Assembly: GCA_019233975.1 (NCBI GenBank)
Contig: JAFALY010000029.1
Span: 1 to 64,000 of the forward strand
Source: Alphaproteobacteria bacterium
Lineage (GTDB): Bacteria; Pseudomonadota; Alphaproteobacteria; UBA9219
DNA: 64,000 nt
Direction: 5' to 3'
The position numbers and the translations under genes are program-made. Under the pieces are notes generated by a model that was given only the letters and a program-made list of their open reading frames with translations, ran no database searches and was not told the origin of the DNA. Shown here piece by piece: positions 23,079-33,530 of the stretch. Position 1 is the first letter of the stretch. The number at the start of each line of letters is the position of its first letter.

Positions 23079-24725
23079 ATGGCAAAAAACGGCTACAGAC
23101 TGACCGGGGGTGCGCTGGGACTGCTGACGGTATTTTTGTCCCTGCCGGTTACAGCCCAACAACTGGCGCCCGTGCCGCAACGCGCCCCCCATGTGCCCGT
23201 GAACCAGCAGGCCATGCCGGACCACCGTGCCGCCCTGATGCAAACGCGCGATGTCGAAGGGCAGGCACAGATTGTGGACGGCGACCGGCTGCGTATCGGT
23301 GACGCTGATTTGCGTTTGTTCGGCGTTGTGCCGCCGCAGCTTTCTGCCAGTTTCGGGCCGCAGGCGCGCGCCCTTCTTGACAATCTTGTCGCCGGACAGA
23401 CGACCAGTTGCCATGTGCGCGACCGTGACCGCGACGGACGCTTGCTGGCTTCGTGCCGTGTGGGGTCGACCGATCTGGGGCTGGAACTGCTGCGCCACGG
23501 GCTGGCGGTAACGGCGCGCGGATCGCTGACCAACACGGACATCGCCGACGCTTATCTGGCGGCCGAGCAGGCGGCGGAAATCCAGCATGCGGGTTTATGG
23601 TCGGTGGCGTTGACGCCACCCGCGGCGCAATTGGTTGGCGATGCTGCCAAAACCGAAGCCACAGCACCAACCAAGGCCGAGGCGGCCAAAGCGGAACCGG
23701 TTGTGCCTAAGGCCGAAATTCCCATCAAGGAGCCGGCTGTTATCAAAGAAACGCATGAAAACGAAAGTCGCCAGATCCCCGTTCATGTCGGCTCGCCCGG
23801 CCTTCTGTATACGACCGATCTGGCCAATAGCCGCGATGATGATGCCGGTTTCTTCCAGCATTATCAGGTGCTGATCGCAGGTGGGCTGATGTTCATCACG
23901 ACCTTTGGCACGGTTCTGACGCTGGTCCTGCAACGCCGTTATGAAAAACGCGAAGAAATGAAAGCCATCGCCGCCGCGTTGCGCGGTGAATTAATGGCCG
24001 CGCGCGCTGTTTGCATGACGCGCTTGAAAACCATTCATACTGATGATGATGACCGTGCCGCGACGTGGCCGCGCCTGCGCTCGACCTTGTATCAGGCTTA
24101 CGTCGGCAAGCTCGGCTGGCTCGGTGCGCAATTATCGCGGCAGATCGCCTCTATCTATGGGCAGGCCAGCGACTACGCCGCCTATTACAACAGCATCGAA
24201 GACGCAACGCAGGCGCCAAAACGCCGCGCCCTGCAAACGCTTTCCGGTTATATCGATGAAGTGTTGCCACGCCTTGAGTGGGTTGAGGTAACGGGCCGCC
24301 GCCCGGCACCCGGCCCCGCTTCGCTGTCGCACCACGTTGAACCCGTGGCGCATGAAACAATTTTACCCGAATCCGTGACGGTGGAGCATGCGCCCGCTTT
24401 GGCCTTGCCGCAACCCGCCTGGGCGTCGGTTGCCAATCTACCGTCCGGCCTGTGGCAGGCCGTGCGCCAATTCGTGCATCAACATTTGCCGACACAACAG
24501 GCCGCCAATGCCGGTTCTGAAGGGCAGGATTACGACATGATGCTGGAGCATTCGCTGCAGCCCGTCACGTTTCATGAAAGTGCTGAACCAGAGGTGGTAG
24601 AGCCAGCAACATCAACAACCCCGTCAGCCCCGGCACCCGTTACAACGCCGGAAAAACCTGCAAATGACACAGCCGCAGCGGCAGAATCCGTAACGGCTGC
24701 GGTTGTCAAAACGCACACGGCCTGA
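23079..24725 (+). CDS. Exported SNase-like protein with central membrane anchor
   Basis: About 548 residues. The signal peptide (RLTGGALGLLTVFLSLPVTA) leads to a staphylococcal-nuclease-like domain (residues about 55-180: QIVDGDRLRIG, LRLFGVVPPQ, DRDGRLLASC, ELLRHGLAV). Next is an Ala/Lys/Glu/Pro linker, a membrane segment (IAGGLMFITTFGTVLTLVLQ) and a helical cytoplasmic region with a Pro-rich tail. In the GVVPPQ motif the Asp and catalytic Glu of the usual GIDAPE are Val and Gln, so the domain is probably not a nuclease. The ATG at 23079 follows GGGGA; 23061 is an alternative. Function unknown; a structural or signalling role across the inner membrane is plausible. Confidence 0.7.
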   Translation: MAKNGYRLTGGALGLLTVFLSLPVTAQQLAPVPQRAPHVPVNQQAMPDHRAALMQTRDVEGQAQIVDGDRLRIGDADLRLFGVVPPQLSASFGPQARALLDNLVAGQTTSCHVRDRDRDGRLLASCRVGSTDLGLELLRHGLAVTARGSLTNTDIADAYLAAEQAAEIQHAGLWSVALTPPAAQLVGDAAKTEATAPTKAEAAKAEPVVPKAEIPIKEPAVIKETHENESRQIPVHVGSPGLLYTTDLANSRDDDAGFFQHYQVLIAGGLMFITTFGTVLTLVLQRRYEKREEMKAIAAALRGELMAARAVCMTRLKTIHTDDDDRAATWPRLRSTLYQAYVGKLGWLGAQLSRQIASIYGQASDYAAYYNSIEDATQAPKRRALQTLSGYIDEVLPRLEWVEVTGRRPAPGPASLSHHVEPVAHETILPESVTVEHAPALALPQPAWASVANLPSGLWQAVRQFVHQHLPTQQAANAGSEGQDYDMMLEHSLQPVTFHESAEPEVVEPATSTTPSAPAPVTTPEKPANDTAAAAESVTAAVVKTHTA

Positions 24726-24755
24726 CCCCATCACTGGGCCGTTCGTACGCGGGCG

Positions 24756-25082
24756 TCAGATCTGTTCTTTAATCCAGGTTTGCAACGCGCCCTTGGGCAA
24801 AGCGCCGACCTTGGTCGCTGTTAACTCACCGCCCTTGAAAACCATCAGGGTCGGGATGCTGCGGATACCGTACTTGGTCGGGGTCATCGGATTTTCATCC
24901 AGATTCATTTTGGCGATTGTCACCTGGCCCTGCATTTCCGTGGCCAGCTCTTCCAGAATGGGGCCGATCATTTTGCAGGGACCGCACCATTCGGCCCAGA
25001 AATCCACCACGACAGGACCGTTGGCCTTTAAAACGTCGGCTTCGAAGCTGGCATCCGTGACGGCTTTGGTGGCGTTACCCAT
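24756..25082 (-). CDS. trxA: Thioredoxin
   Basis: A 108-residue thioredoxin with active site WCGPC inside [20 protein letters not shown], the cis-Pro region [12 protein letters not shown] and a normal full length. It reduces cytoplasmic disulfides. The ATG at 25082 is chosen over longer in-frame options since GGGGAG lies just upstream and family members start near this point. It follows addA in the same direction after 240 bp, the usual alphaproteobacterial order addB-addA-trxA. Confidence 0.96.
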   Translation of the reverse strand: MGNATKAVTDASFEADVLKANGPVVVDFWAEWCGPCKMIGPILEELATEMQGQVTIAKMNLDENPMTPTKYGIRSIPTLMVFKGGELTATKVGALPKGALQTWIKEQI

Positions 25083-25321
25083 GGTGATTCTCCCCTGATC
25101 AAAAGACACTCTTCTTATGTAATCCGCCCCATGGCGCAGATCAAGATGCAGGATCACGGCGCCAAATTTAATTATAACGGGTGGAAAATGACCCTGAAAC
25201 AACGCTTAAGGCAGATATGCGGCGCGTCCAGTGCGCTTAACTTCAGTTACCACCATGTAAGGGGGAATGTTATTGCCTGTAAACCACCTATAGGCCAGAC
25301 GAAACCCATCATTCACATCTT

Positions 25322-28300
25322 TTATTGGATAGCCGCGCTATCGACAGGATCGCACCCAATTTCCATCAGTTGTGCGGTATAGGTCCACAGCAGGAAACAC
25401 CTGACGGGTTTGCCGGGGTAAATCTGGCGCATCAGGGAGGCATAGGCCGCCATTTGCGCGCGATAGACGTGTGGAACGCCTGCGGCAGTCGCGGGTGGCG
25501 GGCGGTTGGTTTTATAATCAATAATCAGGACCGCATCATTGGTGACGCACAGACGGTCAATCTGGCCACTGACCGGCTGGTCGCCTATCCATCCTGCAAC
25601 AGGGACTTCAGCGCGGCTGCCGGTCCCAAACAGGGCGGCGGTTGCGGGGTCGTCGAACAGGCGCAAAATCTCGGTGGCAATTTCCTGCTGCGCGGCTGGT
25701 GATAAATTATGCCGTGCCTCTGCCAGATAATGTGCGGCAGCAGTGGCGCGCGCCGTCGTCGGCAAATCAGGCAGATATTGCAACAACCGGTGAATAATGC
25801 GCCCGCGGGCATAAGCGCTGTCGGGGCTGGCAGATGCTTCACCCGGCACCTCAGACGGACGCAGCGTCGCAGGCATGGTTTCCGGCGGCAAAGGCACGCG
25901 CGCCCATGTGGGCAAGGCCATTGCTTCAGAAGACGCAGTCGTTGCCTTGGTAAGGCTATGCTGTGTAGGACCGTCCGTATGAAACAAGGGACGGGTTTCA
26001 TCCGTTTGGTCAGGCGACAAATGACGCAGGGCGCTTTGTGACAGCGCGTACCAATGGTCGCGGTTGTTTTTTGTCTTGCTGTTTTCCCATCCGCATACAA
26101 TCGCGCAATGTGACGCGCGCGTCAGCGCGACATACAACAAGCGCCGGTATTCTTCCATCTGTTTCGCAAACATGCCCTGCCAATACAGCATCGGCTGGCC
26201 GCCGATCGGCTTGTGTGGGATGTAGCATGGCACGTCATCGTCCGACCAATAAAGCTTGGGCATGCGCTGTGTATCCGGCAAACCTGTCGTGTGCGGCAGG
26301 AAAACAATCGGCGCCTCCAACCCCTTGGCCGCGTGAACGGTCATAATGCGGACTTGTCCGCCACCCTGATCCAGTTCACGTTTGATTTCGCTATCGCTCG
26401 CTGTCAACCATTCTACAAAGCCCTGCAGATTGGGGGCGTCATGACGCGTGTAATGCTGGGCTGCGTTCAGCAATTCATCCAACGGGTCCAGCGCATCAAC
26501 GCCCAACCGTTGCCACAGAGCGTGACGACCGCTGATGGAACTGCCGGGGCAGGGCAGGTTCAAAATTTCGGTCAGGAGCGCCAGCGGCTTCATATAATCG
26601 CCGCGTGACAGCCAGTTGGACAGATACCCATAAACCGCAGACCATGCGGGCTGGTCGCGCACGCGCTGCAACGCTTGCCACAGGCTTTGTCGTTCCGGCA
26701 GGGCCAGTTGCATCAACGCATCTTCGCTGACGCCCAACAGGGGGCTGCGCAACAGACAGGCCAACGTCAAATCATCCTCAGGCAACAGAATAAACTGAAC
26801 CAGCGCCAGCACATCCATCACCGGTAATTGTTTAATCAGGTGCATACGGTCAACACCTGTTACAGGAACACCGTGTTTTTTTAGCGCGCGCACCATAAGA
26901 TCGGCAAAACTGCCGCGCTGACGCAACAAGATCATTATATCATCGGGTCTGACGTGACGGCCCAATTCTTCGTGGGTATGGCTATCATCCAGCCAGCCCT
27001 TTATCTTCACGGCAATTTGCTGCGCCAGTGCTGCCTGCGCATCTTCGACATCTTCGTTATGTGTGGCGACGGCCCATAAATCGGGTTGGTCCTCTTCCGC
27101 CTTTTCAATTTTTTGCAGGGGCCAACATTCAACACGCCCCATTTTGGCGGCTTCGCCTGCCCGCGGCAGGGCGGCCTGGTGCGTAATGGGGGTACGTGAC
27201 ACACCCTTTTGCACTTCAGGGGGCTCAAACACGGCATCGACCATGCGTAAAACGGCGGGTGCCGACCGGAATGAAACATTCAGATCAACCGCATGCAATG
27301 TTTGTCCGACCTCGCGCAGTTTGCGGTCGAAATAGACATACATGCTGTCGAACGCACCAGGGTCGGCATTCTGGAAGCTGTAGATCGACTGCTTCTCATC
27401 ACCGACAACAAACAGGGTGCGTGTTTGACCGTGCTTCCCTGCGCCCGTAAAAAATTCTTCGGTTATAAGGCGCACAATGTCCCATTGCGCCTGACTGGTA
27501 TCCTGCGCCTCATCGACCAGAATATGATCGATGCCGCCATCCAGTTTAAACATGACCCAGCCGCCAATTTTCTCACGCTGCAGCAGCGCCAGTGTGTGGG
27601 TGATCAGGTCATCATAGTCAACCACGCCACGCGCCTTTTTGGCGGCGTCATAGGCGTCCTGAATGGCGCTATGCAATGTTGCCAATTCGCGCGTGATATC
27701 GGCGATTTGTAATGCTTCCAGTCGCGCATCAATACGCTGAAGGCGCACTGCCTCACCCTGCATGATGGTTTGTATATCCGGATGCTTATCCAGAACCGCC
27801 TTGCTGGCAAATTTGCTGTAGGGCTCATTTTCCCCTGTCAGAAAAACGCGGCGGTATTCATCATACGCATCGCACCGCGCCTCAAGGTCACAAGACAACC
27901 AACGCGCTAGACCCTCGCCGCGTTTGCTGAAGCTGCTGCTACTTTCCAGAATGTGTGGCAAAACGCGCCGTAGATCCTCAACCGGCACAGCGACATCAGA
28001 CAGTGCGTCGCGCAAAATCCTCTCTTCCGTGTCATCGGGCTTTATATCCAGATGGTGACGCAGGGTTGCCGACAGGCGATCCATGCCGCCATGTTTGGCG
28101 ATAGCATATTGCACTTTGCGCGCATCTTTGCGCATGGCTGAAAGGGCGGTTTCCAGATTTTTCTCGCCCAGCTCATCCAGCAGGAAGCCAAGCACTTGCT
28201 TAAGCGTTGCGTGGTGTTCGCTACCTAGCAGACGGTTCATTTCCTGCTGGCGCAGCGCGTCCGCCTCATCGGGCTCGATGGTGGCGACATGCGGCGTGAC

Positions 28301-28765
28301 GCCTGCCTCCACCGGAAAGCGGCCTAGAATTTCCGTGCAAAAAGCATGAATGGTGCGTATGCGCATGCCGCCGGGGCAGGCCAGCATTTCGGCAAACAAC
28401 CGCCGCGCCTTGTCACGCACAGCGCGTGTTGGCGCTTTGTTTTCAAGTTCGTATAATTGTGTGTCCAACGTCGCTTCGTCGCAGGTAGCCCAAAGACTGA
28501 GTTGTTGCGCCACGCGTAACGACATTTCCGCCGCCGCCGCGCGGGTGAAGGTCAGACACAGAATCTTATGCGCCGCCACGCCTGACAATAGAAGGCGCGT
28601 CACGCGTTTGGTTAGAACGGTGGTTTTACCAGACCCCGCTGATGCATTCACCCAGACAGAGTGTTCGGGGTTGGAGGCAATGCGTTGCGCCTCATCGGGT
28701 GACAGACGTTGCCGTGGCGTGTTTATAATGATGCCGTCCGTTTGGGGCAGGGAGAGTGTCGTCAT
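25322..28765 (-). CDS. addA: Double-strand break repair helicase-nuclease AddA
   Basis: A 1147-residue AddA, the UvrD-type 3'-5' helicase and nuclease of the AddAB complex that processes DNA ends for RecA. It has Walker A (VNASAGSGKTTVLTKRV), LCLTFTRAAAAEM, the DExx box LVDEAQDTSQAQW, FVVGDEKQSIYSFQNA, VRIMTVHAAKGLEAPIVF and YVALTRA. The C-terminal RecB-like nuclease keeps IIDYKTN. It overlaps addB by 4 nt (ATGA), so the two subunits are translated together. The 5' neighbour relationships are as in many alphaproteobacteria. Confidence 0.97.
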   Translation of the reverse strand: MTTLSLPQTDGIIINTPRQRLSPDEAQRIASNPEHSVWVNASAGSGKTTVLTKRVTRLLLSGVAAHKILCLTFTRAAAAEMSLRVAQQLSLWATCDEATLDTQLYELENKAPTRAVRDKARRLFAEMLACPGGMRIRTIHAFCTEILGRFPVEAGVTPHVATIEPDEADALRQQEMNRLLGSEHHATLKQVLGFLLDELGEKNLETALSAMRKDARKVQYAIAKHGGMDRLSATLRHHLDIKPDDTEERILRDALSDVAVPVEDLRRVLPHILESSSSFSKRGEGLARWLSCDLEARCDAYDEYRRVFLTGENEPYSKFASKAVLDKHPDIQTIMQGEAVRLQRIDARLEALQIADITRELATLHSAIQDAYDAAKKARGVVDYDDLITHTLALLQREKIGGWVMFKLDGGIDHILVDEAQDTSQAQWDIVRLITEEFFTGAGKHGQTRTLFVVGDEKQSIYSFQNADPGAFDSMYVYFDRKLREVGQTLHAVDLNVSFRSAPAVLRMVDAVFEPPEVQKGVSRTPITHQAALPRAGEAAKMGRVECWPLQKIEKAEEDQPDLWAVATHNEDVEDAQAALAQQIAVKIKGWLDDSHTHEELGRHVRPDDIMILLRQRGSFADLMVRALKKHGVPVTGVDRMHLIKQLPVMDVLALVQFILLPEDDLTLACLLRSPLLGVSEDALMQLALPERQSLWQALQRVRDQPAWSAVYGYLSNWLSRGDYMKPLALLTEILNLPCPGSSISGRHALWQRLGVDALDPLDELLNAAQHYTRHDAPNLQGFVEWLTASDSEIKRELDQGGGQVRIMTVHAAKGLEAPIVFLPHTTGLPDTQRMPKLYWSDDDVPCYIPHKPIGGQPMLYWQGMFAKQMEEYRRLLYVALTRASHCAIVCGWENSKTKNNRDHWYALSQSALRHLSPDQTDETRPLFHTDGPTQHSLTKATTASSEAMALPTWARVPLPPETMPATLRPSEVPGEASASPDSAYARGRIIHRLLQYLPDLPTTARATAAAHYLAEARHNLSPAAQQEIATEILRLFDDPATAALFGTGSRAEVPVAGWIGDQPVSGQIDRLCVTNDAVLIIDYKTNRPPPATAAGVPHVYRAQMAAYASLMRQIYPGKPVRCFLLWTYTAQLMEIGCDPVDSAAIQ

Positions 28766-31713
28766 ACATCATCCCCCTTGTCACCACGTCCCCATTCCGC
28801 AAGGCGTGACAAATGCGCATAGTCATTATAACGCGCGGCATAGTCTGGGCGAGGCACGGCCAGATAAGGCGTGTTGGCGTCAGCATAGGCGTCGATTAAG
28901 GATGACAGTCCCGCCAGTGTTTCATGCAGTAATGCGTCCAAAGGTTTTTTCTTTGGAAACACACGCGGCTCTTTCTCAGACCGCGCGCCCGTCACTGGCC
29001 AATAGGCCAGTTTGTCGGCATCGCCCGTGCCCAAATCCTGAAACCCGCCGCGCGCGAGTATGAGCGCGAGCAGCGTAAGCTGCGGCTCCAGCCCGCTTTC
29101 GACATCTTTGGCCGCAGGTACCGTGCCTGTTTTATAGTCGATAATCGCAAAGTGCCCGTTTGCGTTTTTGTCGATCCTGTCCGGTTTGCCATGCAGGGTC
29201 AGGCGATGGCCTGCATCGGTTGTGACGACAATCTGCCCTTCTTTTTCAATCAGGGCCGGGCGGTAACCTTCGGCGCGATGTTCGACTTCCTGCCGAATAA
29301 ACCAGCGCGCCATGCTTTCAAAACGTGGCCACCAGAACAGGCGCACATCATCCGGCAATCCTTCGGCATTAAAAACGGCGGCAGCGATGGCGTGCAGGCG
29401 TTCATGAGCGTCTGTGGGCCATGTGCCTGTATAGGTGGCAACAAATTGCTCCAATATCGTGTGGAACAAGGTGCCACGATCGGCGGCTTCCCATTCTTTT
29501 TGCAAGGCGCCCAATTTTTTCAGGCGTAAAATCTTTTCGGCATACAGGCCGTAGGGGTTGCGTATCCAGGTTGTAATGCGTGTGACGGACAAGCTTTGCG
29601 GTCGTGCCGTCAAGGGTGGACGTGGGGCCGGTGGGTCGATGGGTATCGGTGATCCGGCCGGGGCGTCTAATGCCTCTGCCCATGCCTGCCATGGTTCTGC
29701 GGTTGGCAGGGGCTCGGTTTTTGCAACGTCCGGATAACCCGCCGCCTGTAACACGGCATCCATTTGCAACCAGAACCGCGAGGGCACGGCAGGTGCACTG
29801 CCCACACGCTTGGCGCGGGTCAGTAAAACCTGCCCTTGCGACGCCAATTGAACAAAATCATGTGCCGACAGGCCAACGCGTAATTCGGGCGACAGTAAAC
29901 CGAATTGCTGCTTCATGGGTCGCGACATCCATGGATCAACGGACGGCGCGGGCGGCCACACACCCTCATTGAGACCACCAAGGATCATCAGGTCCGCATG
30001 GGCCAGACGCGCTTCCAATGGCCCAAGGATAGCCAGGCGCGGATGCTGTCCAAAGCGCGCGCGGCACGATGTTTCACGCAAAAAACGCTCACAAAGGCTG
30101 CGGTAGGCCTGCAACGTCATGGGTGGATATCCCGTCGCGGCTTCGGTTGCAGTGGCAAACCAATCGGCTGCCGTCAGACCATCATCCCCTTGCCACAAAC
30201 GTTCGGCCCCGCTTATATCCGGCGTGTCGGCCAATTGCTCTGCCGTCCGTCTGTGCAAAGTCAGCCATTCCACCAGCGTGCGCGGCCTGTCCGATAAGAG
30301 TGCGCACAGTTTCTCGGTCACAAAGCCTATTTGTTGTGCCGACGGCATTTTTTCTTCGCGCCATGTCTGGCGTTCTATTTGCCGCGCCAACAGGCGGCAA
30401 GCGGCGGGTTCCATGCCACAGGCGGTCAAGGGGTGTTTCAGGAGGGATAACAACGCCACGGCTTCGGTCGTACAGTCCCCCAGCGCCAGCGCGGCATCCA
30501 GCGCCAACAGCAGATAGACGCCAACCGGCATGGTCACAAGCGCTTGCCCTGCCGAGTCATCCGCAATAATCGACCAACGCGCAAGGAGGGCGGATACGCG
30601 GTCTGCCAAATCACGGTCTGCGGTCACAAACAAAGCGGTCTTATTTGGCGTATCCAGATGCGCGCGCAGGCGCAGGGCAATCGCCCCGGCTTCTTCCTGT
30701 GTGTGGGTCAGGGTCAACCGCTCTATGACATTCAGGGCGGCGCGCGGTAATTGCCCCGGCTTCAAATCGCGCCACGCATCGGTGACGGCGGCGGGGCGCA
30801 TGACTTCACGCAGCAATAAGTCACGTGGCGTATCGGGCAACGGCGCGTTCTGCCATAACTGAACCGCCGTGCGTGATGTGCCGCATTTTTCCAGAAACTG
30901 CTTCATCGCATATTGGGGGTGCTGAACATCAATGGCATCCCACGCGGCGTCATCCATCATCAAATCAAGGCCGGGCAATATCACGCTGCCTTGCGGTAAA
31001 TTGGCAATTGCCTGTAACAGGGCCGCGGTTGCGGGAACACTGGCGGTTGAACCGGCCGCGATAATCGGCGTTGTTGGCGGCTTTTCACGCCAGAACGCAA
31101 CCAGTTCGGCAATGACACGGTTACGCCTGTCGGCGGGGTCTATGCACCCTTCGGCCTGTAAAATGGCAGGCCAATGATCAGTGACAATATTCAGAAACGC
31201 CAGTGTTTCCTGCCAGTGCCGCGCCAGATCATCATCATTGATCAAGGTACGCATCGCGCTGGAATCGCGCCCGGCAATTTGCACCTCGTCCATCAGGGTT
31301 GCGAGCGCGCCTGCAAGCCCATAGGCCTGATCGCTGCCCAATGTCGGGTCACGCCGCATGACCTGTTGCGCCAACAACAGACGGCGACGCATCGGTGAAA
31401 TGGCGGGTGGTATCGCGGATAATCGTGCCGCGAGTATAGGGTCGGCTAGCACGCTGGCGCCGTCGTCGCTTTCTTCGCCGATATCACCAAGCGGTTGCAT
31501 CTGCGGTAGCAAGACAGCCTTTAATCCTGTGACGGGTATAAAGGTATCACGCAACAGACGGCACGCGCGGCGGGTGGGCAGATAAATCCGCATGGCCGAC
31601 AGGGCAATGGGGTCCCGCTCCGCCTTATCCCACAATCCCGCCGCCAATGCGGGCAAAAAGGGCGTGCTGGCCGGCAGCGTGTAGAGTGTGCCTGTGCCGC
31701 GTTGCCCCGTCAC
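28762..31713 (-). CDS. addB: Double-strand break repair protein AddB
   Basis: About 983 residues, the AddB partner of AddA, with a degenerate helicase half and C-terminal nuclease. Family marks: LPTRRACRLLRDTF, MVDPWMSRPMK-like VDPWMSRPMKQQFGL, VTRITTWIRNPYGLYA, and the nuclease motif FAIIDYKTGT. GTG at 31713 is preferred as start: it lies 11 nt after the murU stop, behind GGGGGCG. Longer versions (to 31803) would overlap murU deeply. The Fe-S cysteines typical of Bacillus AddB are not evident in the C-terminal part, as usual in alphaproteobacterial AddB. Confidence 0.92.
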   Translation of the reverse strand: MTGQRGTGTLYTLPASTPFLPALAAGLWDKAERDPIALSAMRIYLPTRRACRLLRDTFIPVTGLKAVLLPQMQPLGDIGEESDDGASVLADPILAARLSAIPPAISPMRRRLLLAQQVMRRDPTLGSDQAYGLAGALATLMDEVQIAGRDSSAMRTLINDDDLARHWQETLAFLNIVTDHWPAILQAEGCIDPADRRNRVIAELVAFWREKPPTTPIIAAGSTASVPATAALLQAIANLPQGSVILPGLDLMMDDAAWDAIDVQHPQYAMKQFLEKCGTSRTAVQLWQNAPLPDTPRDLLLREVMRPAAVTDAWRDLKPGQLPRAALNVIERLTLTHTQEEAGAIALRLRAHLDTPNKTALFVTADRDLADRVSALLARWSIIADDSAGQALVTMPVGVYLLLALDAALALGDCTTEAVALLSLLKHPLTACGMEPAACRLLARQIERQTWREEKMPSAQQIGFVTEKLCALLSDRPRTLVEWLTLHRRTAEQLADTPDISGAERLWQGDDGLTAADWFATATEAATGYPPMTLQAYRSLCERFLRETSCRARFGQHPRLAILGPLEARLAHADLMILGGLNEGVWPPAPSVDPWMSRPMKQQFGLLSPELRVGLSAHDFVQLASQGQVLLTRAKRVGSAPAVPSRFWLQMDAVLQAAGYPDVAKTEPLPTAEPWQAWAEALDAPAGSPIPIDPPAPRPPLTARPQSLSVTRITTWIRNPYGLYAEKILRLKKLGALQKEWEAADRGTLFHTILEQFVATYTGTWPTDAHERLHAIAAAVFNAEGLPDDVRLFWWPRFESMARWFIRQEVEHRAEGYRPALIEKEGQIVVTTDAGHRLTLHGKPDRIDKNANGHFAIIDYKTGTVPAAKDVESGLEPQLTLLALILARGGFQDLGTGDADKLAYWPVTGARSEKEPRVFPKKKPLDALLHETLAGLSSLIDAYADANTPYLAVPRPDYAARYNDYAHLSRLAEWGRGDKGDDV

Positions 31714-31724
31714 ATGCGCCCCCG

Positions 31725-32513
31725 CTAAAGGGTCCAACCGCGGCCATCCATCAGCCGCGCGTTCGCGTCTTCCCATTTCTCCGGCGTGTCGACATGATAG
31801 CAAGTGCCGTCATGCTCCAACCCGTACAGGCGGCCATGCTGTTCGGCAATATCCCATACACGGTTGTTTGAAAAAACACGGTCCGTGATGGGGTCGTAAT
31901 TTTCCGGCTTCAAAATTTGTGCCGAAATCCAGACATGCGAATAAGGCGGCGTACTGTCGTGACGCGATAAACGTCCGTCTGGCGCCAGATTAAAATCACC
32001 CTTTGCGCCAAAGCCGCAGGCCTTGACGGTAGGCATCATCAAAAGGGCTGCATCCATATGTGCCGGATCCCAGAAATCCGCCAGCCGTGCGAGCGTGGGT
32101 GCTGGCCCTTCAATCCAGGGCAGGTCGGCGTTCAGGCTGAAGAAAGGCAGGCCGCCGAAATGAGGCAGGGCGTTGCGCACACCGCCGCCGGTATCCAGCA
32201 ATTCGGTTTCATGCAGCGTGATAATCTCCACATCCCGGCGGGTGGCCATATGTGCTTCGATCTGTTCGCCCAGGTAAAAGCAATTGACGACGACACGCTG
32301 AATGCCAAATGCCACCAGATGATCGATGGCGAGATCCAGCATCGTGCGGCCATTGATGGTCAGCAACGGCTTGGGTTTTTGTAATGTCAGGGGGCGCATC
32401 CGCATGCCCATACCCGCCGCCAGAACCATGGCGGTCGTCGACAGGGGCGCGCGTTCTTGTGCGTTCATCGTGTTTTCGGGGGGCATGGTGGCCAGAGCAT
32501 GTGATAAAATCAT
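31725..32513 (-). CDS. murU: MurNAc-1-phosphate uridylyltransferase-like nucleotidyltransferase
   Basis: A 262-residue sugar-nucleotide transferase. The N-terminal signature VLAAGMGMRMRPLT with KPLLTINGRTMLD, the ETELLDTGGGVRNAL segment and the metal-site FFSLNADLPWI are those of the MurU/mannose-1-P guanylyltransferase family. Its location directly after amgK indicates the AmgK-MurU cell-wall recycling route, making UDP-MurNAc from MurNAc-1-P without de novo synthesis (known to bypass fosfomycin). Start 32513 is the first ATG; 32468 is an alternative since the family core begins at about residue 29. Confidence 0.88.
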   Translation of the reverse strand: MILSHALATMPPENTMNAQERAPLSTTAMVLAAGMGMRMRPLTLQKPKPLLTINGRTMLDLAIDHLVAFGIQRVVVNCFYLGEQIEAHMATRRDVEIITLHETELLDTGGGVRNALPHFGGLPFFSLNADLPWIEGPAPTLARLADFWDPAHMDAALLMMPTVKACGFGAKGDFNLAPDGRLSRHDSTPPYSHVWISAQILKPENYDPITDRVFSNNRVWDIAEQHGRLYGLEHDGTCYHVDTPEKWEDANARLMDGRGWTL

Positions 32514-32540
32514 GCTTTAAGACCTAACACAGACCGGCCC

Positions 32541-33530
32541 TTATAAACAGGGGACTTTTTCCAACCACTTGGTTATGGCAGCCAATGCCGGATCGCGCAG
32601 CCAGACTTGCATTTGCGCGCGGATACGGGGCAGATAGGCCTGTTTTTCCGGCCGGCCATTTTGCGCCAGACGGGTGATGATGCCAATGATCCGCATATGC
32701 CGCTGCGCCGACAAAATGACGCAGGCGCGGCGTAGATCTTCTGCTTCATAATCGGGCTTAACCAATGAGATATAATGCGCCTGCATCTGCGGCAACAATT
32801 GGTCACCACCTGCGCGGCGTACAATTTCGCACAATGACGCGATGTCATAGGCAACCGGCCCAACGCCCGCGTCCTGAAAATCGACCAGTCCGATGGATGT
32901 CACTGCTTCGGAAGGCAGGCGGTCCGACAAATCCATGACGTTATCCGGCATAAAATCACGCAACATCAGGTTTTGCGGCAATTGGGAAATGGGGCGCAGG
33001 GCGCTGTGCCACGCGGCATCAAACGCGGCTTTTTCATCCGGCGTTATATCGCGGTTCAAGATGGACGGCGCGTAATAATCAATAAACAACCCTGCCTGTT
33101 CGGCAAAAAGCGTGGTTGTATAGCGCGGCAGGGGTCCGGCTTCGTGTGGTGCTGGCGCAACCCAGTTCTGATGCAAATGCGCTAAGACAGTAATGCAGCG
33201 TTTCAGATAAGGCGCTGCTGCTTCGCCCTGATCCAGCAGGTGGCCAATATTGCGCGCACCCAAATCCTCCATCAGGACCAGGCCCTGTAATGGTGCGGCG
33301 GCGTAAATTTCCGGCGCATGTAAGCCGATGCGCGTCAGTAAACGCGCGATCATCACATATTCCGGAGTTTTTTGCTCTGGCGGCGCGTCCATCAAAATGG
33401 CTATTCGACCATCAGGGTGATTCAGACGCGCATAATGGCGTGATGCCCAATCGGCGGGCAGGGATGTCGGTACGGCATCCTCCCATCCATGTTCACCTAA
33501 AAAGTCGGCAATTTCCAAAGCGCGATTCAC
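32541..33530 (-). CDS. amgK: Anomeric MurNAc/GlcNAc kinase AmgK-like phosphotransferase
   Basis: A 329-residue aminoglycoside-phosphotransferase-fold sugar kinase. It shows LVLMEDLGARNIG, the Brenner-type catalytic motif LMLRDFMPDNVMDL and the metal motif GLVDFQDAGVGPVAYDIASL. AmgK phosphorylates MurNAc at C1, feeding MurU. GTG at 33530 is chosen: it overlaps the tsaE stop by 4 nt (GTGA), and the residue count then fits the family; the longer frame to 33662 lies within tsaE. Confidence 0.9.
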   Translation of the reverse strand: MNRALEIADFLGEHGWEDAVPTSLPADWASRHYARLNHPDGRIAILMDAPPEQKTPEYVMIARLLTRIGLHAPEIYAAAPLQGLVLMEDLGARNIGHLLDQGEAAAPYLKRCITVLAHLHQNWVAPAPHEAGPLPRYTTTLFAEQAGLFIDYYAPSILNRDITPDEKAAFDAAWHSALRPISQLPQNLMLRDFMPDNVMDLSDRLPSEAVTSIGLVDFQDAGVGPVAYDIASLCEIVRRAGGDQLLPQMQAHYISLVKPDYEAEDLRRACVILSAQRHMRIIGIITRLAQNGRPEKQAYLPRIRAQMQVWLRDPALAAITKWLEKVPCL

